From: CAYNSX01 sp964400165
GTDB lineage: Bacteria > Armatimonadota > Hebobacteria > CAYNSX01
Assembly: GCA_964400165.1 (NCBI GenBank)
Contig: CAYNSX010000056.1
Span: 1-9,381, forward strand
Length of the DNA stretch: 9,381 nt
Reading direction: 5' to 3'
This document shows, piece after piece, positions 6,142 through 9,381 of this stretch; the stretch's first letter is position 1, and the number at the start of each line of letters is the position of its first letter. The notes under the pieces were generated by a model that was not told the DNA's origin, ran no database searches, and worked only from the letters and a program-made list of their open reading frames with translations. A program made the translations under genes and the position numbers.

Positions 6142-6300
6142 CCAGGGAGGCAGGCAGGCGGGAATTCAGTTCCTACGACCCTACTTTCCGACGACCCAAC
6201 GACCGACGACCTTCAGTCGCCATGGCGGACGTTGGGAAGCAGGGTCGTTGGTTCGTAGGACGTCGGGGGACTGCAGCGATTGCCTCCCCGCCTCCCTGGT
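6141..6300. repeat. Complex nested inverted repeat (MITE-like) after dciA
   Basis: About 160 nt between dciA and rtcB fold onto themselves through several arms. The outer pair is ACCAGGGAGGC / GCCTCCCTGGT (6141-6151 with 6290-6300, 11 bp perfect). The middle pair is TCCTACGA / TCGTAGGA (6171-6178 with 6253-6260). The inner pair is CCAACGACC / GGTCGTTGG (6196-6204 with 6243-6251). Near the centre is the palindrome CGCCATGGCG (6218-6227). Short ACGACC units recur (ACGACC at 6175, 6191, 6199 and 6206). The final A of the dciA stop codon is the first base of the outer arm. It carries no gene. It may be a miniature mobile element or dispersed palindromic repeat that also works as a terminator for the replication operon. 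Confidence 0.75.
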
Positions 6301-6352
6301 TCCTATCAGTAGCGGTACACTGACAACACAGAATCTCTCGGAGGCATTCTCA

Positions 6353-7825
6353 ATGGCTGCGGGTGAGGGCTGGGCTGGCCCGCTCGAACAACTCGATGAA
6401 TACCGCTGGCGCATCCCCCGTTCGTACAAACCGGCGATGCGCACGGACGGCATCGTCTACGCCAGCAAGGCGATGCTGCCCGCCATCAAAGGCGACAAGT
6501 CCCTCGAACAGGTCGCTAATGTCGCCTGCTTGCCCGGCATCGTCGGCCCCTCGATTGCGATGCCCGACATTCACTTCGGCTACGGCTTCCCCATCGGCGG
6601 CGTCTGCGCCACCGACCCCGACACCGGCGTCATTTCGCCCGGCGGCGTCGGCTACGACATCAACTGCGGCGTACGGATGCTGCGCACCGACCTCGATGAG
6701 CCGCAAGTGCAGGAGCGGCTGAAAGAACTCGTCCATCAACTCTTCCGCGATGTGCCGTCGGGCGTCGGTTCCGAGGGCCGGATGACGGTGAGCGAGAAGG
6801 AGTTCCCCGCCGTCCTCACTGGCGGCGCCCGCTGGGCGGTCGAGCACGGCTACGGCTGGCCGGAGGACCTGGAGGCGATCGAGGACGGCGGCGTCATCGC
6901 CGACGCCAAGCCCGGCGCGGTCTCGGCGCGGGCCATCGCCCGCGGCCGGCCGCAGATGGGCACGCTCGGCTCGGGCAATCACTTTCTCGAAGTGCAGGCC
7001 GTAGACGAAATCTACGAACCGGAGACCGCCCGCGCCTTCGGCCTGACCCACACCGGCCAGGTGACGGTGATGATTCACTGCGGCTCGCGCGGGTTCGGAC
7101 ACCAGGTCTGCGACGACGCGCTCGGCGTGATGCGCCACGCCATCCCGAAGTACCAAATCGACCTGCCCGACCAACAACTCGCTTGTTGCCCCATCCAGTC
7201 GCCGGAGGGGCAGGAGTACATCGGCGCGATGCGCGCCGCCGCCAACTTCGCCTTCGCCAACCGCCAGGTCATCAGTCATTGGGTGCGCGAGGCGATTGCC
7301 AAGGTGTTTTCCCAAGACGCCCGGGCGCTCGGCATTGGCCTCATCTACGATGTCTGCCACAACATCGCCAAGTTCGAGCGCTACCGGGTGAATGGGCGCG
7401 AGCAAATGCTGTGCGTGCACCGCAAGGGCTCGACGCGCTCGCTGCCGCCGGGCGATGAGCGGGTGCCGGCGCACTACCGCGCGGCCGGCCAGCCGGTGCT
7501 GATTCCCGGCGATATGGGGCGGAAGTCGTTCCTGCTTGTCGGGCTGCCGGGCGCGGTGGAGAACACCTTCGGGTCCACCTGTCACGGCGCCGGGCGGACG
7601 ATGTCGCGCGCCGGCGCCATCCGCCTGGCGCAGTCGAAGAACCGCCACATCGACCAGGAACTGGCGGCACGCGGCATCATCGTGCGGGCGCAGAACAAGC
7701 GGCTGCTCGCCGAAGAGATGTCCGAGGCCTACAAGGATGTCGCCGAAGTCGTCGAGGTGTGCGAAGGCGCGGGCATCAGCAAGCGCGTCGCCCGCCTGCG
7801 GCCGCTGGGAGTGGTGAAGGGGTAA
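6353..7825 (+). CDS. rtcB: RtcB RNA-splicing ligase
   Basis: The 490-residue product joins RNA 2',3'-cyclic phosphate (or 3'-phosphate) ends to 5'-OH ends using GTP and Mn2+; bacterial members act in RNA repair. All metal and catalytic motifs are visible: GGVGYDINCGVR with Asp102 and Cys105, GSGNHFLEV with Asn209 and His210, HCGSRGFGHQ with His242, DVCHNIAK with His336, and STCHGAGRTMSR with His411, the residue that receives GMP. Length is standard (about 480). The frame is open further upstream to 6107, but that part crosses dciA and the repeat element. The ATG at 6353 has GGAGG at 6340-6344 (8 nt spacing) and gives the expected N-terminus. A TACACT at 6316-6321 could be its -10, without a good -35. 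No archease or rtcA/rtcR is adjacent in the window. Confidence 0.96.
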   Translation: MAAGEGWAGPLEQLDEYRWRIPRSYKPAMRTDGIVYASKAMLPAIKGDKSLEQVANVACLPGIVGPSIAMPDIHFGYGFPIGGVCATDPDTGVISPGGVGYDINCGVRMLRTDLDEPQVQERLKELVHQLFRDVPSGVGSEGRMTVSEKEFPAVLTGGARWAVEHGYGWPEDLEAIEDGGVIADAKPGAVSARAIARGRPQMGTLGSGNHFLEVQAVDEIYEPETARAFGLTHTGQVTVMIHCGSRGFGHQVCDDALGVMRHAIPKYQIDLPDQQLACCPIQSPEGQEYIGAMRAAANFAFANRQVISHWVREAIAKVFSQDARALGIGLIYDVCHNIAKFERYRVNGREQMLCVHRKGSTRSLPPGDERVPAHYRAAGQPVLIPGDMGRKSFLLVGLPGAVENTFGSTCHGAGRTMSRAGAIRLAQSKNRHIDQELAARGIIVRAQNKRLLAEEMSEAYKDVAEVVEVCEGAGISKRVARLRPLGVVKG

Positions 7826-8213
7826 GAAACCGAGGGGGATTTCCGAAGAACGGTTGCTGCCACGCCTCGACCTTTGCCGCCCCAGGTGTGAGGATGCGCA
7901 TTTCCGCCTTCAAGCCGCGCCCAGAGAGCCTGGAGCAGCAATCAACAGGAGAATTACATGAGCTTCTGCTAGAATAAACCATCCAAGAGGACTAGATTAC
8001 AGGCATCCATTGACGTACGGAATCGGAATGACTTGGACTGCCTGCGATTTACTCCATTACCCATATAGCAAAAACGGCACTATCGTCGTTTGGCGAGTAG
8101 ATATCTACGACAGACTTAGGATGCCGAACCCAGCAATCCCCAGCAGGGATTGTGCGTTGACGGAATCCGTGGCTTCCTCTACACTGGGGCATCTCAGATC
8201 ACGGAGGAAGCTG
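7826..8213. other. 388-nt non-coding stretch, lower GC, between rtcB and the DUF5343 gene
   Basis: No gene is convincing here. Base composition changes from strongly GC-rich to roughly balanced at about 7940, and the 8001-8100 segment is near 50 percent GC. It contains an AGGAG (7947-7951) placed 6 nt before a four-codon frame ATG-AGC-TTC-TGC-TAG (7958-7972). It also contains a sigma70-type promoter (8157-8185) for the next gene. No terminator hairpin was seen directly after rtcB. The drop in GC suggests that this stretch and the following gene have a different history from the replication operon. Confidence 0.6.
8157..8185 (+). promoter_or_regulatory. Sigma70-type promoter for the DUF5343 gene
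   Basis: TTGACG (8157-8162) and TACACT (8180-8185) are separated by exactly 17 nt, matching the -35 consensus at 5 of 6 and the -10 at 4 of 6. Transcription would start near 8192, leaving a leader of about 22 nt that contains the strong Shine-Dalgarno CGGAGGAAG. The DUF5343 gene therefore appears to be transcribed independently of rtcB. Confidence 0.6.
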
Positions 8214-8951
8214 ATGGCGAGCAAGATCACGGAGGGGAAGGCCCCGCGGCCCCCCTACATCTCGTTCTCGACTTTTAAGACGTTCACGAAAAAGATGCAC
8301 GAGACCGTCCTGCCAAACCGAGTGGACACCTCGATTCTGCCAAGCTTTTCGAACAGCGTCGCAAAGCAGGTGGTTACGGCGCTGAAGTGGCTCGGCCTGA
8401 TCGAGGGCGACGGAACGCCGCAGCCCGAACTCCGGGCGCTAGTCGAGTACTACGGAACGGACAAGTGGGCTGACGCGCTTAGGGATGTTCTTCAAAAGGC
8501 TTACTCGGAAATCCTCGGAGGTCTCGACCTCAGCAGGGCGTCGCCACGAGAACTTGACGAACGACTGAGCAGACCTGGCGTGGGACTGTCGGGTGACGTC
8601 TTGGAGAAGTGTAAACGCTTCCTGATAGACGGGATGGTCGAATCGGGCCAAGAAGTGTCTGTGCACATCCTGAACCGCAGTCGCAGAAAAGGAGGAGAAC
8701 AGAAGGCGCGAAAGGCTTCGGCTGCACCGCGCCAGCGTGTCAACAAACTGCAGGTGTCTCGCCCTCCTGCAGCAGCCGGTTCGGGCGAACCAGCGCGCGA
8801 TGAACCGCCGGCTGAGACTCTCAGACTGCCGTTTCCCATTCGAGGAAAGGGAACGGCAATCCTTTGGCTTCCAAATGACTTTGGCGCCGCCGACTTGCCT
8901 GCGCTTAAGACAATGCTCGACGCCTACTTTGGAACAGCGGGTCCTAAATGA
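8214..8951 (+). CDS. DUF5343-family protein with C-terminal extension
   Basis: The 245-residue soluble protein resembles the DUF5343 family over residues about 12-150. It opens with a PPYISFSTFKTF segment, continues with FSNSVAKQVVTALKWLGLI followed by the G-DGTP turn, and then has KAYSEIL. The last part is a helical segment with SGDVLEKCKRFL, as in the family pattern for a winged-helix-like fold. A basic, low-complexity linker (about 155-205) leads to a short C-terminal module, GTAILWLPNDFGAADLPALKTML in two pieces, as seen at the end of related proteins. The biochemical function of the family is not established. The ATG at 8214 is chosen for its ideal Shine-Dalgarno (CGGAGGAAG, 8202-8210). 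The frame is open back to 8010, but that part lies across the promoter. Lower GC than its neighbours and an autonomous promoter suggest an accessory gene, possibly acquired. No signal peptide or membrane segment is seen. Confidence 0.75.
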   Translation: MASKITEGKAPRPPYISFSTFKTFTKKMHETVLPNRVDTSILPSFSNSVAKQVVTALKWLGLIEGDGTPQPELRALVEYYGTDKWADALRDVLQKAYSEILGGLDLSRASPRELDERLSRPGVGLSGDVLEKCKRFLIDGMVESGQEVSVHILNRSRRKGGEQKARKASAAPRQRVNKLQVSRPPAAAGSGEPARDEPPAETLRLPFPIRGKGTAILWLPNDFGAADLPALKTMLDAYFGTAGPK

Positions 8952-8966
8952 CGCGAGAAAAGGAGT

Positions 8967-9002
8967 GGGGGCCGTTCTCTCTTGCCAGTGATCGCGGCCC
9001 CC
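8967..9002 (+). terminator. Hairpin between the DUF5343 gene and the tRNA
   Basis: GGGGGCCG (8967-8974) pairs perfectly with CGGCCCCC (8995-9002) around a 20-nt loop, 16 nt after the DUF5343 stop. Only two T residues follow, so intrinsic termination would be weak. The right arm ends 3 nt before the tRNA 5' end, so the hairpin could also affect 5' processing. No promoter is visible between it and the tRNA. Confidence 0.5.
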
Positions 9003-9005
9003 TTC

Positions 9006-9081
9006 GCCCCGGTAGATCAATGGACAGATCGCCCGCCCGCTAAGCGGGAGGTTGCCGGTTCAAGCCCGGCCCGGGGCACCA
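9006..9081 (+). tRNA. Atypical tRNA: arginine-like class I body, anticodon GCU, C33
   Basis: A complete 76-nt cloverleaf folds with perfect stems. The acceptor is 9006-9012 with 9071-9077, followed by A73 and an encoded CCA. The D stem GATC/GATC is 9015-9018 with 9027-9030. The anticodon stem CCCGC/GCGGG is 9032-9036 with 9044-9048. The T stem GCCGG/CCGGC surrounds TTCAAGC. The variable loop has only 5 nt (AGGTT), so it is not a serine-type class II tRNA. Yet the loop CCGCTAA puts GCU at 34-36, which would read serine AGC/AGU codons. Position 33 is C where U is nearly universal. A20, C35, U36 and A73 are arginine identity features, and tRNA-Arg(CCU) commonly has the loop CTCCTAA, two bases different. 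It may be an arginine tRNA variant with altered decoding, a non-decoding tRNA, or a decayed copy. Confidence 0.85.
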
Positions 9082-9093
9082 AATCCTATCGGG

Positions 9094-9125
9094 GGGGTGC
9101 TTGGCGTCGCGACGTCGAGCACCCC
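9094..9125 (+). terminator. Long hairpin downstream of the tRNA
   Basis: GGGGTGCT (9094-9101) pairs with AGCACCCC (9118-9125). The stem continues inward through a T-G wobble and GGCGT/ACGTC pairs to a CGCG tetraloop, giving about 14 continuous pairs. The tail is TTCTC, so the T tract is short. Placed 12 nt after the CCA, it most likely terminates tRNA transcription or protects and processes the 3' end. Confidence 0.65.
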
Positions 9126-9272
9126 TTCTCACGATTGGACTTCCGAACCATAAAATTGGGATCTCTGCCACGGAATCTTACCACACTGGTCTGCCCCACT
9201 TTCTGCGCATCCTATTAGGTCAACAACCCTGGTTCAGCATTCTCACGGACTTAGTTTTGTGCAGGACTTTCC

Positions 9273-9310
9273 TCCCCAACCCCTAACCTTCGCGCGAGGA
9301 GGTTTGGGGA
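9273..9310 (+). promoter_or_regulatory. Hairpin enclosing the ribosome-binding site of the ACT-domain gene
   Basis: TCCCCA (9273-9278) pairs with TGGGGA (9305-9310), and AACCT (9285-9289) pairs with AGGTT (9300-9304), leaving a one-sided bulge. The Shine-Dalgarno GAGGAGG (9296-9302) is within the structure and partly paired, and the start codon follows one base after the stem. This could lower or regulate translation initiation. No riboswitch class is recognised. Confidence 0.4.
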
Positions 9311-9311
9311 C

Positions 9312-9381
9312 ATGAATGAGTTTCGGATTACGATGCCCAACACGCCGGGCAATCTGGCGCGGGTGGTGAAGGGGCTGGCCG
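9312..9381 (+). CDS. ACT-domain-like protein, N-terminus only
   Basis: Only the first 23 codons are in the window. They read MNEFRITMPNTPG, then NLARVVKGLA. This is the opening strand and helix of an ACT domain, the small ligand-binding fold of amino-acid metabolism regulators. The N-x-PG-x-LARV-x-x-x-LA pattern is where ACT dimers usually bind an amino acid. It starts at an ATG 9 nt after a strong GAGGAGG (9296-9302). It could be a stand-alone ACT protein or the beginning of a larger enzyme or regulator; this cannot be decided without the rest. Confidence 0.65.
   Translation, partial: MNEFRITMPNTPGNLARVVKGLA

Noticed and set aside
6141..6300. CRISPR array
   Set aside because: The short ACGACC units are irregularly spaced and the structure is inverted. 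There are no regular direct repeats with unique spacers.
6107..6352. Longer rtcB start
   Set aside because: The upstream frame overlaps dciA and the inverted repeat, does not resemble RtcB, and lacks the good ribosome-binding site present before 6353.
6350..7648. 432-residue open frame antisense to rtcB
   Set aside because: RtcB is unambiguous on the plus strand. The antisense frame is an arginine/alanine/valine-rich shadow without motifs.
7894..7977. 27-residue frame beginning MRISAFKPRP
   Set aside because: The only Shine-Dalgarno-like sequence touches the ATG, and no family is recognised.
8010..8213. Longer start for the DUF5343 gene
   Set aside because: It would place the coding region across the sigma70-type promoter. 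The ATG at 8214 has a near-perfect Shine-Dalgarno and matches the domain start.
9006..9081. Reading the tRNA as an ordinary tRNA-Ser(GCU), or shifting the loop to restore U33
   Set aside because: The variable loop is only 5 nt, which rules out a normal bacterial tRNA-Ser. Shifting the loop to use the only T as position 33 destroys the anticodon stem.
9006..9381. tRNA-associated integrative element
   Set aside because: No integrase in the window, and I saw no second copy of the tRNA 3' end that would mark an attachment site.

Overview
This is the chromosomal replication-initiation neighbourhood of a high-GC bacterium. The minus strand carries the rpmH-rnpA-yidD cluster. The plus strand carries dnaA-dnaN-recF-dciA, and the two groups diverge from a 500-nt non-coding stretch. 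The lineage cannot be fixed from this window. The gene order, GC-rich codon use, a YidD that runs into a lipoprotein/TPR segment, and a DciA with a Cys-rich tail would suit an uncultured-type phylum such as Armatimonadota or Chloroflexota, but that is a weak guess.

Left arm (1-1216, minus strand): rpmH (ribosomal protein L34), rnpA (RNase P protein) and yidD lie in one tight operon behind an extended -10 promoter. The yidD frame has no stop codon. It continues into a lipoprotein signal peptide and a TPR-like domain that leaves the window at base 1; the expected next gene at this locus is the YidC insertase.

Origin (1217-1716 and 3082-3309): two non-coding regions flank dnaA. The first has degenerate DnaA-box-like sites and an 11-bp direct repeat. 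The second has a 10-bp-arm inverted repeat and an AT-rich inverted repeat next to a weak DnaA-box/trio-like arrangement. Together they suggest a bipartite origin, which is an inference.

Replication operon (1717-6141): DnaA (initiator), DnaN (sliding clamp), RecF (gap repair) and DciA (helicase-loading factor, DUF721) are in their classical order. recF and dciA overlap by ATGA. A complex 160-bp inverted repeat starts at the dciA stop codon. A near-copy of part of its right arm lies in frame inside dciA.

Right arm (6353-9381): rtcB (RNA ligase) is followed by a change of character. There is a lower-GC non-coding stretch, a DUF5343-family gene with its own sigma70-type promoter, and an odd tRNA gene. 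The tRNA has a class I, arginine-like body, but its anticodon position reads GCU (serine AGC/AGU codons) and residue 33 is C instead of the near-universal U. The window ends in the first 23 codons of an ACT-domain-like protein whose ribosome-binding site lies inside a hairpin. The tRNA and the YidD-lipoprotein fusion are the two observations most worth following up.
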